Part shown: positions 39,575-47,986 of the stretch, piece by piece
Layout of the letters: the number at the start of each line of letters is the position of its first letter
How positions within the stretch are numbered: position 1 is the stretch's first letter
NCBI RefSeq assembly: GCF_013349955.1
Contig: NZ_JABVXC010000009.1
Span: forward strand, 101,269-165,268
Length of the DNA stretch: 64,000 nucleotides
Direction: 5' to 3'
DNA from: Onishia taeanensis
GTDB taxonomy: Bacteria > Pseudomonadota > Gammaproteobacteria > Pseudomonadales > Halomonadaceae
Notes under the pieces: model-generated
Database searches by the model: none
Told to the model about the DNA's origin: nothing
What the model saw: only the letters and a program-made list of their open reading frames with translations
Program-made: the position numbers and the translations under genes

Positions 39575-40549
39575 TCAGGCCCCCGGAGTAGCAAACGCCA
39601 TTACGTCGGCAACGCGACCCTTGCCTAGCGCCAGCTGAATCAGTCGGTCGAGGCCCAGCGCTACCCCACTGCCCGAGGGCATGCCTGAACGCAGTGCCGC
39701 CACAAGGCGCTCATCGACATCCACCTCTGGCTTGCCAAGCGCCCGGCGGGCGCTATTGTCCTCATGAAAACGCACCTGCTGTTCGCTGGCGTCGGTCAGC
39801 TCGTCATAACCGTTGGCGAGCTCCAGCCCGTGGCGATACACCTCGAAGCGCGAGGCCACCCAGGCACCGTCTTGCGGGTCCTGGTGGCGTCTGGCAAGCG
39901 CGGCCTGGCTGGCCGGGTAGTCAATCACCACATCCAGCCCTTCGCGGCCCAGGGTCGGCTCGATGACCAGGCTCATCAGCAGGTCCAGACAGTCATCTCT
40001 CTGTGCATCCTCCATGTCGAGCCCGCCTTTTTCACTGGCCATCCTGCGCAGCCCATCGAGGTCTTCTGTGAAGGGGTCGATGGCAAGCCGCTCGCGAAAC
40101 AGATCGCGATAGCGGTGACGGTGCTGTGGGCCGGGATCATCGGGCAGTACCTCGCGAATCAAGGCATCGGTCTCATCGATCAAGGCGCCAAGCGAGAAGC
40201 CCGGGCGATACCACTCAAGCATGGTGAACTCGAGGTTATGGCGGCTTCCCACCTCGCCATCGCGAAAGCTGCGGGCGAGCTGAAAGATCGGCCCGCTGCC
40301 GGCCGCCAGCAGCCGCTTCATGTGGAATTCCGGCGAGGTCTGCAGCCATAGGCGCTCTTGACCCGAGGGCATCATCGCCTCGCAGTATAGGGAGTCGAGG
40401 TGTACGTCGGTGCTGCCACCATGGCCGAGCACCGGGGTCTCGACTTCGAGTACATGGCGAGCGGCGAAGAAGGCCCGCACCCGCCCCATCAGGCGGGCTC
40501 GCTCGCGAAGGGTCGCGATCTCGGCGGTAGGCTGCCAATCAATGCTCAT
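39575..40549 (-). CDS. epmA: EF-P lysine ligase EpmA
   Basis: A 324-residue class II lysyl-tRNA synthetase paralog lacking the anticodon domain. Motifs are VETPVLGHGGSTDVHLDS, LQTSPEFHMKRLLAAG, FQLARSFRDGEVGSRHNLEFTMLEWYRPGF (motif 2) and the C-terminal GSGVALGLDRL (motif 3). It attaches beta-lysine to Lys34 of EF-P. Start MSIDWQP at 40549 is the family start. It lies downstream of efp on the same strand, separated by a terminator and a repeat-rich 204-nt gap, so its expression may be partly independent. Confidence 0.95.
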   Translation of the reverse strand: MSIDWQPTAEIATLRERARLMGRVRAFFAARHVLEVETPVLGHGGSTDVHLDSLYCEAMMPSGQERLWLQTSPEFHMKRLLAAGSGPIFQLARSFRDGEVGSRHNLEFTMLEWYRPGFSLGALIDETDALIREVLPDDPGPQHRHRYRDLFRERLAIDPFTEDLDGLRRMASEKGGLDMEDAQRDDCLDLLMSLVIEPTLGREGLDVVIDYPASQAALARRHQDPQDGAWVASRFEVYRHGLELANGYDELTDASEQQVRFHEDNSARRALGKPEVDVDERLVAALRSGMPSGSGVALGLDRLIQLALGKGRVADVMAFATPGA

Positions 40550-40572
40550 CGATAGTTCTCCGGACAACAAAA

Positions 40573-40596
40573 GGCCACACCCGAGAGAGTGTGGCC
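40573..40596 (-). terminator. Terminator between efp and epmA
   Basis: Stem GGCCACAC / GTGTGGCC (40573-40580 and 40589-40596) with 8-nt loop. Read on the minus strand it is followed by TTTTGTTG. Confidence 0.75.
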
Positions 40597-40601
40597 ATCG
40601 G

Positions 40602-40731
40602 AGCTGGAAGCTGGAAAACAGCTTGCCACCCAACACTGGAGTCAAGGTTTTTCTTTCCGCTTCAAGCTCTCGGCGAAGCCGGGTCGGGTTTTCTTCCAAC
40701 CTCCAGGCGCGAAGCGCCGCTCATCCAGCTT
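40602..40731. repeat. Heptamer/mini-hairpin repeat region, efp-epmA gap
   Basis: Two AGCTGGA heptamers (40602-40615) are followed by two compact hairpins: CGGC-GAA-GCCG (40671-40681) and GGCGC-GAA-GCGCC (40706-40718), and by an inverted heptamer copy TCCAGCT near 40724-40730. A 20-nt segment at 40703-40722 recurs, inverted and identical, at 49238-49257; the first hairpin with its flank recurs almost exactly at 51735-51750. Confidence 0.8.
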
Positions 40732-40753
40732 CAACCTCCGGTCAAAGCCCGGC

Positions 40754-41320
40754 TCAAGCGCGGGAGACGTACTCGCCGGAGCGGGTGTCGATCTTCAGCA
40801 CTTCGCCTTCATTGATGAACAGCGGCACGCGCACCACGGCGCCGGAAGACAGTGTCGCCGGCTTGGAGCCGCCCTGGGCGGTATCACCCTTGAGGCCGGG
40901 ATCGGTCTCGGTGACTTCGAGCTCGATAAAGTTCGGCGGCGTTACGCTGATGGCATTGTCGTTCCACAGCGTCACGGTATAGGGCACCTGCTCCTTGAGC
41001 CACTTCTCGGTGTCTGCCAGGGCGCGCTTCTCGACCGCATACTGCTCGAAGGAGCCGTCGGTCTTCATGAAGTACCACATGTCGCCGTCGGAGTAGAGGT
41101 ACTCCATTTCCAGCTCGAGTACGTCGGCACCCTCGAGGGAATCACCAGACTTGAAGGTGCGTTCCCAGACGCGACCGGTCATCAGGTTGCGCAGCTTGAC
41201 CCGGTTGAAGGCCTGACCCTTGCCCGGCTTGACGAAGTCGTTCTCAACGATCGCGCAGGGGTCGCCATCGAGCATTACCTTCAGACCGCCCTTGAATTCG
41301 TTGGTAGAATAGTTCGCCAT
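40754..41320 (-). CDS. efp: Translation elongation factor P
   Basis: A 188-residue factor that rescues ribosomes stalled on polyproline. The tip of domain I reads [10 protein letters not shown] with Lys34, the site of beta-lysylation by EpmA/EpmB, and the C terminus has the usual [11 protein letters not shown]. The gene diverges from epmB across 97 nt and precedes epmA, so modifier and substrate genes are together. Confidence 0.98.
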   Translation of the reverse strand: MANYSTNEFKGGLKVMLDGDPCAIVENDFVKPGKGQAFNRVKLRNLMTGRVWERTFKSGDSLEGADVLELEMEYLYSDGDMWYFMKTDGSFEQYAVEKRALADTEKWLKEQVPYTVTLWNDNAISVTPPNFIELEVTETDPGLKGDTAQGGSKPATLSSGAVVRVPLFINEGEVLKIDTRSGEYVSRA

Positions 41321-41417
41321 GATTCCTCACCGATAGTTGGTCACGCCGGCCCTGAGACGGGCGTGAATCGAAAATGTGACGCGGGCTCAGCCCCTCGCCC
41401 TATGATAGTGTGCGCGC

Positions 41418-42461
41418 ATGATAACCCGAAGCCCTGCCAATGTGCAGATTGCAAGCGATCTCTCCTCGCCCTCCTCTCCTCCCAGCGCGCCTGCATGGCA
41501 GCGCCAGCTGGCCGAGGTCGTCCGCGACCCCGTCGAGTTGTGCCACCGGCTGGGGCTTGGCGAGAGCACCCTGCCCGGCGCCCGAGACGGTCACGCCCTG
41601 TTCGAGGTGCGCGTCCCCGAGGCCTATCTCTCCCGCATCCGTCCCGGCGACCCCGACGACCCGCTGCTGCGGCAGGTACTACCGCTGATCGCCGAGACCG
41701 ACGCGGTGGACGGCTTCGTCGCCGATCCCCTCGAGGAAGCGGACCACACGCCGCGCCGGGGGCTGATCCACAAATATGCAGGACGTGTGCTGTTGATCGC
41801 CAGCCCTGCCTGCGCCATCAACTGCCGCTACTGCTTTCGTCGCCACTTCCCCTACCAGGAAAACTCGCCCTCCCGGGCGCAGTGGCAAGCGACCCTGGAC
41901 TACCTGCGCGACGATACCTCGATTCAGGAGGTCATTCTCTCTGGCGGCGACCCACTGGCCGCCAGCGACCGCCAACTCGCCTGGCTGGTGGCACGCCTCG
42001 AGGAGATCCCGCATCTCAAGCGGCTGCGTATTCACACCCGGCTGCCGGTGGTGATTCCCGCCCGCATCGATGCAGCGCTGCTCGAATGGCTGGGTAGCAG
42101 CCGGCTGCAGAAGGTAGTGGTACTGCACGCCAACCATGCCCAGGAGATCGACGAGGAAGTGGCGGCGGCCTGCGCGCGACTCAAGGCGGCCGGCGTCACA
42201 CTGCTCAACCAGAGCGTGCTGTTGCGCGGCGTCAATGACCACGTCTCGGCCCTGGCCGATCTCTCGGAGCGACTCTTCGAGGCCGGCGTGCTGCCCTACT
42301 ACCTGCATGTACTCGACCCGGTGAGCGGTGCTGCCCACTTCGACGTGCCCGATGAGGAAGCGCGCTCGCTGGTGGAAGCCTTGCGAGACCGCCTACCTGG
42401 CTTCTTGATGCCACGACTGGTGCGAGAAGTGCCCGGCGCGGGCAGCAAGACGCCCCTGTAA
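41418..42461 (+). CDS. epmB: EF-P lysine 2,3-aminomutase EpmB
   Basis: A 347-residue radical-SAM enzyme that turns L-alpha-lysine into the beta-lysine used by EpmA. The cluster motif CAINCRYC (C-x3-C-x2-C), followed by FRRHFPY, plus VILSGGDPL, LRIHTRLPVVIP and LLNQSVLLRGVND are aminomutase signatures; the compact length matches EpmB rather than clostridial KamA. The start at ATG 41418 is the only one upstream of conserved sequence. Its stop codon's last base begins a 15-unit heptamer array. Confidence 0.94.
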   Translation: MITRSPANVQIASDLSSPSSPPSAPAWQRQLAEVVRDPVELCHRLGLGESTLPGARDGHALFEVRVPEAYLSRIRPGDPDDPLLRQVLPLIAETDAVDGFVADPLEEADHTPRRGLIHKYAGRVLLIASPACAINCRYCFRRHFPYQENSPSRAQWQATLDYLRDDTSIQEVILSGGDPLAASDRQLAWLVARLEEIPHLKRLRIHTRLPVVIPARIDAALLEWLGSSRLQKVVVLHANHAQEIDEEVAAACARLKAAGVTLLNQSVLLRGVNDHVSALADLSERLFEAGVLPYYLHVLDPVSGAAHFDVPDEEARSLVEALRDRLPGFLMPRLVREVPGAGSKTPL

Positions 42462-42565
42462 GCTGGAAACTGGAAGCTCGAAACTCGAAACTCGAAACTC
42501 GAAGCTCGAAGCCCGAAGCCCGAAGCCCGAAGCCCGAAGCCCGAAGCCCGAAGCCCGAAGCCCGA
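42461..42565. repeat. Fifteen-unit heptamer array after epmB
   Basis: Fifteen seven-base units in perfect register: AGCTGGA, AACTGGA, AGCTCGA, AACTCGA three times, AGCTCGA, then AGCCCGA eight times. It begins with the last base of the epmB stop codon. Beyond the terminator, 42630-42652 carries the same heptamer inverted (TCGAGCT twice), running into the leuA stop. The graded order of variants suggests stepwise expansion. Confidence 0.92.
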
Positions 42566-42593
42566 AACACAGTCTGAGTTCAGAACCAATGAA

Positions 42594-42626
42594 GACACCC
42601 CCACCGAGACCTTCGATGGGGGTGTC
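42594..42626. terminator. Terminator between convergent epmB and leuA
   Basis: Stem GACACCCCCA / TGGGGGTGTC (42594-42603 and 42617-42626) with 13-nt loop. Both sides are moderately T-rich (GCTTCTTCG on plus, TTCATTGG on minus), so it may serve both genes. Confidence 0.65.
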
Positions 42627-42646
42627 GCTTCTTCGAGCTTCGAGCT

Positions 42647-44353
42647 TCAGGCTAAGCTCTCGGCGGTGACGTTGGCCGCCACCGGCTCGTCGGCCAAGTG
42701 ACGGTTGAGTGCGCCCATCACGCCTTTCATGGAGGCGGAGGTGATGCTCTCGTCGATGCCAACACCGAAGATCGATTCGTCACCGGCCCTTACTTCGACG
42801 TAAGCAATGGCCTCGGCGTCGGCACCCTGGCCGCGGGAGTGCTCGTGATAGTCGATGATCTCGACATCCTCTCCGTATGCCACCAGTGCCTTGATGAAGG
42901 CGGCCAGCGGCCCATTGCCTTCGCCTTGAATGGTCTGGCGCTCCCCCTTGTGCTCAATCAACGCTTCGAGGTGCACCCGCGGGCTATCCGGCTCGGACGA
43001 CAGGCGATGATTGATCAGGGCGAAAGGCGCGGCCTTTTCCAGATATTCGTCACGGAAGGCCTGGTAGATCATCTGGGAGGTAATCTCGCGACCGGTGCGG
43101 TCGGCCACTTCCTGCACCACCTGACTAAACTCGATTGACAGGCGGCGCGGCAGCTCGATGCCGTGCTCCTGCTCGAGCAGATAGGAGATACCGCCTTTGC
43201 CTGACTGACTGTTGACGCGGATCACCGCCTCGTAGCTGCGGCCAACGTCCATCGGGTCGATCGGCAGGTAAGGCACTTCCCAGACCGCATCGGGGTTGTC
43301 GCGGCGCACGGCCATGCCCTTCTTGATGGCATCCTGATGGGAGCCGGAAAAGGCGGTGAACACCAGGTCGCCGACATAGGGGTGGCGAGGATGCACCGGC
43401 AACTGATTGCAGTGCTCGACCTCGCGCATGATCGGCGTGATGTTGGAGAAGTCGAGCGCCGGATGTACGCCCTGGGTGTAGAGGTTCATGGCCAGGGTGA
43501 CGATATCGACGTTGCCGGTCCGCTCGCCGTTGCCAAACAGGGTACCCTCGACCCGATCGGCGCCGGCCATCACGGTCAACTCGGCGGCGGCCACGCCGGT
43601 ACCCCGGTCGTTGTGCGGATGCACGCTGACAATCAGATGATCACGATGGCTGATATGGCGGCAGAACCACTCCACCTGATCGGCGTAGTTGTTGGGCGTC
43701 GCACACTCAACGGTCGCCGGCAGATTGACGATCATCGGCTTCTCGGCCGTGGCACCATAGGTTTCCATAACCGCATCGACGATCTCGACGGCGAAATCCA
43801 TCTCGGTGGTGGTAAAGAGTTCCGGTGAGTACTGGAAGGTCCAGTCGGTCTCCGGCGCCTCTTCCATGCGCTGACGAATCAGTGCAGTGGCATCACAGGC
43901 AATCTTGACGCAGTCGCTCTTGTCGACGTTGAACACCACGCGGCGGAACACCGGGTCGGTGGCGTTATAAACGTGCACGATGGCCTTCTTCGCGCCCTTC
44001 AAGGCCTCGAATGTGCGATCGATCAGGTGCGGTCGCGCCTGGGTCAGCACCTGGATGGTCACGTCGTCCGGCACCAGATCATCTTCGATCAGCTCGCGAG
44101 CGAAATCGAAGTCGATCTGCGACGCGGACGGGAAGCCGATCTCGATCTGCTTGAACCCCACCTGAACCAGCAGATCGAAGAAACGCTTCTTGCGCTCGAG
44201 GTCCATCGGGTCGATCAACGCCTGGTTGCCATCGCGCAGGTCGACGCTGCACCACAGCGGCGGCGTCTCGATGCGCCGGCTGGGCCACTGGCGATCGGGC
44301 AGATCAACGGCAACGAAGGGACGGTATTTACTGGACGGGTCGGCGAGCATCAT
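42647..44353 (-). CDS. leuA: 2-Isopropylmalate synthase
   Basis: A 568-residue enzyme of the LeuA type 2 group, first step of leucine synthesis. [15 protein letters not shown] holds catalytic Arg-Asp, [18 protein letters not shown] the metal-binding histidines, [22 protein letters not shown] the flexible-loop region, and the C-terminal about 130 residues form the leucine-sensing domain. ATG 44353 is chosen by family ([12 protein letters not shown] follows) and by AGGAG 8 nt upstream. The frame is open for 53 further codons upstream without a stop, across a hairpin at 44400-44433. Confidence 0.95.
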   Translation of the reverse strand: MMLADPSSKYRPFVAVDLPDRQWPSRRIETPPLWCSVDLRDGNQALIDPMDLERKKRFFDLLVQVGFKQIEIGFPSASQIDFDFARELIEDDLVPDDVTIQVLTQARPHLIDRTFEALKGAKKAIVHVYNATDPVFRRVVFNVDKSDCVKIACDATALIRQRMEEAPETDWTFQYSPELFTTTEMDFAVEIVDAVMETYGATAEKPMIVNLPATVECATPNNYADQVEWFCRHISHRDHLIVSVHPHNDRGTGVAAAELTVMAGADRVEGTLFGNGERTGNVDIVTLAMNLYTQGVHPALDFSNITPIMREVEHCNQLPVHPRHPYVGDLVFTAFSGSHQDAIKKGMAVRRDNPDAVWEVPYLPIDPMDVGRSYEAVIRVNSQSGKGGISYLLEQEHGIELPRRLSIEFSQVVQEVADRTGREITSQMIYQAFRDEYLEKAAPFALINHRLSSEPDSPRVHLEALIEHKGERQTIQGEGNGPLAAFIKALVAYGEDVEIIDYHEHSRGQGADAEAIAYVEVRAGDESIFGVGIDESITSASMKGVMGALNRHLADEPVAANVTAESLA

Positions 44354-44399
44354 GGCGTGAACTCCTGGCGCGGGGTGAGTGATGGCATGCAGATACGAC

Positions 44400-44433
44400 G
44401 ACGCCCCGGTTGCTGTAAGCAAGCCGGGGCGTC
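44400..44433 (-). promoter_or_regulatory. Hairpin in the leuA leader
   Basis: GACGCCCCGG and CCGGGGCGTC (44400-44409 and 44424-44433) pair, with an inner TTGCT/AGCAA extension, about 47 nt before the leuA start. No T run follows on the minus strand, so it is not a simple terminator or classical attenuator. It could hide or expose the start region. The remaining gap 44434-44706 shows no gene and no convincing promoter to my eye. Confidence 0.4.
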
Positions 44434-44706
44434 GGTCAGGCAAGGATAGTGAGATACAGTAGCGATGCGTCGAGCTCGAGGAAATGAACCCCAGCAAGAC
44501 GGGATGACGCATACGCTTGAAAACATGTGGCTAAATGACATCTTGCTACCTCAACGACCTGAACTGTCTAGACTCTATATTCATCGCGACGCACAGCGTC
44601 GCCCGGCGGGCTCAAAGGCCAGCTAGTAGTAGTCGTAGGTCTAGGCGGAGGTCAAAAGATGTCGTGTTCATGTCCATAGCAAATCAGTCTGGCGAGCGCT
44701 TGTCAA

Positions 44707-45546
44707 CTAGCGATCCCGGGACAGCCCCTCCTCCAAGCGGGTGATCTGCTCGCTCAGCGCCCTGACATCACGCCGTAAGGCATGCAGCTCGCCGGCCTCG
44801 CCAGTGCCATTCTCGATCTCCATCTGCACGCTCTCCTTCTGCATCACGTCGAGCACGATACCGATCATCATATTGAGAAAGATGAATGCGGTCAGGAAGA
44901 TAAAGGTCAGATAATAAATCCAGCTCCAGGCATACAGCTCCTGGGTCGCGTACATGACATCGGTCCAGTCCTCGAAGGTGGCGATACGAAACAGCGTCAG
45001 CATGGCCACCGAGATGTTATCCCACAGGAAGGGATCGACGTCATGAAACAGGAAACTGCCGAGTGCGGCATAAATATAGAAAATGATGAACATCAGCAGG
45101 GCCACGTAACCCATGCGGGGAATCGACTTGATCAGTGCCGCCAGCAGAATGCGCAGCTCAGGAATCAGCGATACCAGGCGCAACACCCGGAAGACCCGCA
45201 GCAGGCGCGCCAGTAGCACCATCTCCGAGTCATCCAGCGGAATCAGGCTCGCCACGACGATCAGGGTGTCGAAGACGTTCCAGCCGCTCTTGAAGAAATC
45301 CTTTACCGAGCGTTCGGCGGCCAGGCGAATCAGGATCTCGACAAGAAAGAACAGCGTCACCGCCCAGTCGAAGTAGTACAGCGCCTGCTCGAAGCGACTC
45401 GTCTGTTCTTCGTAGGTCTTGGCACCGATCAACAAGGCCGAGACGAGAATGATGGCGATCACGCAGGTTTCGAACAGCTTGTTGGCGCGCAGCCGCTCGA
45501 AGCGGGCCTGCCAGGTGATGAAGGGTTCGCTCATCGGGGATGGCAT
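44707..45546 (-). CDS. Bacterial voltage-gated cation channel (BacNav family)
   Basis: A 279-residue six-transmembrane ion channel. S4 has arginines every third residue (ARLLRVFRVLRL; R114, R117, R120, R123), the pore loop reads FRIATFEDWTDVMY, S6 is YLTFIFLTAFIFLNMMIGIVLDVM, and a C-terminal coiled coil (about 252-275) would hold the tetramer. NaChBac/NavAb have TLESW at the filter; here TFEDWTD adds two aspartates, at positions equal to NavAb 178 and 181. The ATG at 45546 is preferred over 45534 because GGAAAGAG lies directly before it. Confidence 0.93.
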   Translation of the reverse strand: MPSPMSEPFITWQARFERLRANKLFETCVIAIILVSALLIGAKTYEEQTSRFEQALYYFDWAVTLFFLVEILIRLAAERSVKDFFKSGWNVFDTLIVVASLIPLDDSEMVLLARLLRVFRVLRLVSLIPELRILLAALIKSIPRMGYVALLMFIIFYIYAALGSFLFHDVDPFLWDNISVAMLTLFRIATFEDWTDVMYATQELYAWSWIYYLTFIFLTAFIFLNMMIGIVLDVMQKESVQMEIENGTGEAGELHALRRDVRALSEQITRLEEGLSRDR

Positions 45547-45913
45547 CTCTTTCCGGGGGCTCTGTCTGGGTAACGTTTTATTGGGGAGTTCTTGCCAAGG
45601 CGATCGGCTCAACCGAGCCCAGGCATTATGCATGGGCGCCACCATCGGCCAAGCTCACCGACCTCGGGCCGAGAACGCAGGCGAGCATAACACGGTGTCT
45701 TGGTGGCGAGCAGGCCCGGCCTGACTACCCAGCAATGACAGGGAGACGATACCCATCGTCTTTCCGAGCGAACTGTTCGCTCCCTTTGTATGGCCAAACG
45801 ATATCAGGCAAGGGCGTCACAATCGGCTGAAGGCCTGAAGATGCCACGATCACAAGCAAACGCCCCACCCCGCAGCATGGCGAGATGGGGCGTGTAACGA
45901 TACCCGCAGCGCT
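45547..45913. other. Intergenic region with tandem hairpins, channel gene / TIGR02647 gene
   Basis: No gene is supported. Two neighbouring hairpins lie at 45744-45782: AGACGAT-ACC(C)-ATCGTCT and the perfect GAGCGAAC-T-GTTCGCTC (45766-45782). Neither has a T tract; they lie about 200 nt upstream of the channel gene. A terminator for the TIGR02647 gene is at 45860-45893. Confidence 0.45.
45860..45893 (-). terminator. Terminator after the TIGR02647 gene
   Basis: Stem ACGCCCCA / TGGGGCGT (45860-45867 and 45886-45893); on the minus strand TTTGCTTG follows. Confidence 0.6.
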
Positions 45914-46171
45914 CTAGCTGGCTAACTTCTCAGTTACTAGGATGGTCAACAAGTCCTGAGCATGCTGAGCGGCTTCGTGACCGAGGCTTGTCAGATAACC
46001 GCCGTCGTCCTGCGTAATCAGGCCCTTGTCATAAAGCCTTTGAGCAGCCGAAATGGCTTCCGGCGCGGCACTCGAATGTACCTTGATGCCTTCTTGGGTC
46101 GTGGTCAGATTGAACAGGCCAAGGATCTTCATTTCCTCGAACAGCTCCGGCGAGAAACGGGATGTGGGCAT
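45914..46171 (-). CDS. TIGR02647 family small protein
   Basis: An 85-residue protein: FSPELFEEMKILGLFNLTTTQEGIKVHSSAAPEAISAAQRLYDKGLITQDDGGYLTSLG, the pattern of the TIGR02647 family found in pseudomonads and relatives. The layout (helices, then KGLITQ-DGGYLT) recalls a small winged-helix DNA-binding fold, but function is not established. ATG 46171 is taken because GAGGT lies upstream; ten more in-frame codons precede it without a good ribosome site. Divergent from the GGDEF gene. Confidence 0.82.
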   Translation of the reverse strand: MPTSRFSPELFEEMKILGLFNLTTTQEGIKVHSSAAPEAISAAQRLYDKGLITQDDGGYLTSLGHEAAQHAQDLLTILVTEKLAS

Positions 46172-46452
46172 GGCGACCTCATACAGGTAAGTGACACTCA
46201 CAACCTAGTCCGCCATCCGCTCTGGCACCAGAGCCAGCGCATCCACGAACGCCATTTCCTGCCCACCAGGCACAGGCCCCATTGTTCGACATGACCGTTC
46301 AACGAAATAGTCACGGTACACAGGTAAATATGGGGGCAATGTACCACGCTGTCTCGAAGAACACGGTGAATAGAATAGCGCCGATACAGCATCCGGCACC
46401 GATAAGGGGGAGATGCGTATCATCAGGCAAAGCTGACAGCAAGGAGTGCGCT

Positions 46453-47856
46453 GTGACTTCCCCAAGGAATAACCAGAAACATGCCGGTGAGGCTTGCCTT
46501 GACGCGGGCCAGCGTGCAGGCCAGGACCGGATGCAGCAACTGCTGGCTGATCTTGAGCATATGAGACACGAGCGCGATCGGTGGCAGCAGGAATCGGATC
46601 AGCTCTTTGAGGCCATGTTCCATCAAAATACCGCACCCAAGTTATTGATCGCGATCGATACTGGTCAGATCATCGATGCAAACGACTCGGCGCTGGCGTT
46701 TTACGGCTACTCTCGGCCAGAGATCGAGCACCTGAATATTGGCGACATCAACACCCTCGATGACGACGCACTCCGTCAAGAGCTCCAATTAGCCCACTGC
46801 GCAGAGCGGCGTTTTTTCCGTTTTCAGCACCGCCTGGCCAGCGGTGAGCTGCGCGATGTCGAGGTTTACAGTAGTCCGATGATGCGCAATGGATGCCAAC
46901 TGCTTCATTCAATCATTCACGACGTGTCTGAACGCACTCGAGCAGAAGTCCAACTGGCTGCCCTGAAGGCCGAGTATGACCTGATGGCTGTTGCGTTCCA
47001 TACCGGGCAAGGGGTGATGATCGTCAACCGGCAACAGATTATCGAACGCGTCAACGACGCCTTCACCACGATCACCGGCTATGCGCATCAAACAGTCGTT
47101 GGCAAGTCTCCACAATTGCTGCAATCCGACCAGCATGATGGCGTCTTCTACCAGCGTATCCAATTCACCCTGTCGGTCAGTGGGTACTGGGAGGGGGAAT
47201 ACTGGTACCGAGATCACAACGGCGAACTCCTGCCTTTGTGGCAATCCATCTCTACCCTGACCAATGACCAAGGCGAGATCGAGCACTACGTCTATGTCTT
47301 GCATGACATCCGCAAGCAGAAAGCATTGGAAGAAGAGCTCAAGCACCTCGCCGAACACGACCGCTTGACCGGCATTTGCAACCGCACTCGACTCTCTCGA
47401 CTGAAGGAACGGGCCATCAACGACCTCGAACGTTACGACACACCTTTTTCCTTGGTCATGCTCGATATCGACTGTTTCAAGCACATCAACGATGAGTACG
47501 GGCACGATGTCGGCGACACTGTGCTCAAGGCACTCACCGATGTCATCACCCGGCAGCTGCGTGACAGCGATGAAGTCGGTCGATGGGGGGGCGATGAATT
47601 CATGCTGCTGGCCGGCCACACCTGCCTGGACGGCGCTATTACGCTGGCGGAGCGGGTGCGCGCCAGTATCGAAGCGACACCCTTCGAGGTCATCGGCAAG
47701 GTGACCGTCAGCCTGGGGGTAGCGGAGGTCCAGCGCGGCATGACCCTAGCGGAGTCCGTGAAAGCCGTCGATGAGGCACTCTATCGAGCCAAGCGGCGGG
47801 GGCGTAATCGCGTGGAAAGTTTCCCCATGGCACCGGACGCCCCCGCCGGGACATGA
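46453..47856 (+). CDS. PAS-domain diguanylate cyclase
   Basis: A 467-residue soluble signalling protein. A short coiled coil (about 20-45) is followed by two PAS domains (about 50-165, with IDANDSALAFYGYSR; and 180-295, with RVNDAFTTITGYAHQ) and a GGDEF domain. The active site WGGDEF is intact, and RDSD five residues before it is a product-inhibition I-site, so it should make cyclic-di-GMP. Start GTG at 46453 is chosen because AAGGAG sits 6 nt upstream; the frame opens earlier at 46282 without support. The 281-nt gap to the divergent gene shows no clear promoter. Confidence 0.9.
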   Translation: MTSPRNNQKHAGEACLDAGQRAGQDRMQQLLADLEHMRHERDRWQQESDQLFEAMFHQNTAPKLLIAIDTGQIIDANDSALAFYGYSRPEIEHLNIGDINTLDDDALRQELQLAHCAERRFFRFQHRLASGELRDVEVYSSPMMRNGCQLLHSIIHDVSERTRAEVQLAALKAEYDLMAVAFHTGQGVMIVNRQQIIERVNDAFTTITGYAHQTVVGKSPQLLQSDQHDGVFYQRIQFTLSVSGYWEGEYWYRDHNGELLPLWQSISTLTNDQGEIEHYVYVLHDIRKQKALEEELKHLAEHDRLTGICNRTRLSRLKERAINDLERYDTPFSLVMLDIDCFKHINDEYGHDVGDTVLKALTDVITRQLRDSDEVGRWGGDEFMLLAGHTCLDGAITLAERVRASIEATPFEVIGKVTVSLGVAEVQRGMTLAESVKAVDEALYRAKRRGRNRVESFPMAPDAPAGT

Positions 47857-47986
47857 TGTAAGCCTGCACGTTCAGGCGTGGCGGGCTAACACCACGTCCT
47901 CTGCGGCCGCCAGTTGAGCGACCTACCCATGGCACACCAAAGGATAGGGCTCGCGCCAGCAGCCCCCAACCTTTCAGCGCCGACCT

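Noticed and set aside
42461..42565. Possible CRISPR array
   Set aside because: The repeat unit is seven bases without spacers and no cas genes are near; it is a simple tandem array.
44400..44433. Classical leucine attenuator before leuA
   Set aside because: No run of leucine codons in a short leader frame and no T run after the hairpin.
46282..46452. Longer start for the GGDEF protein
   Set aside because: The first 57 codons have no ribosome site or domain; a GTG at 46453 has an ideal AAGGAG upstream.
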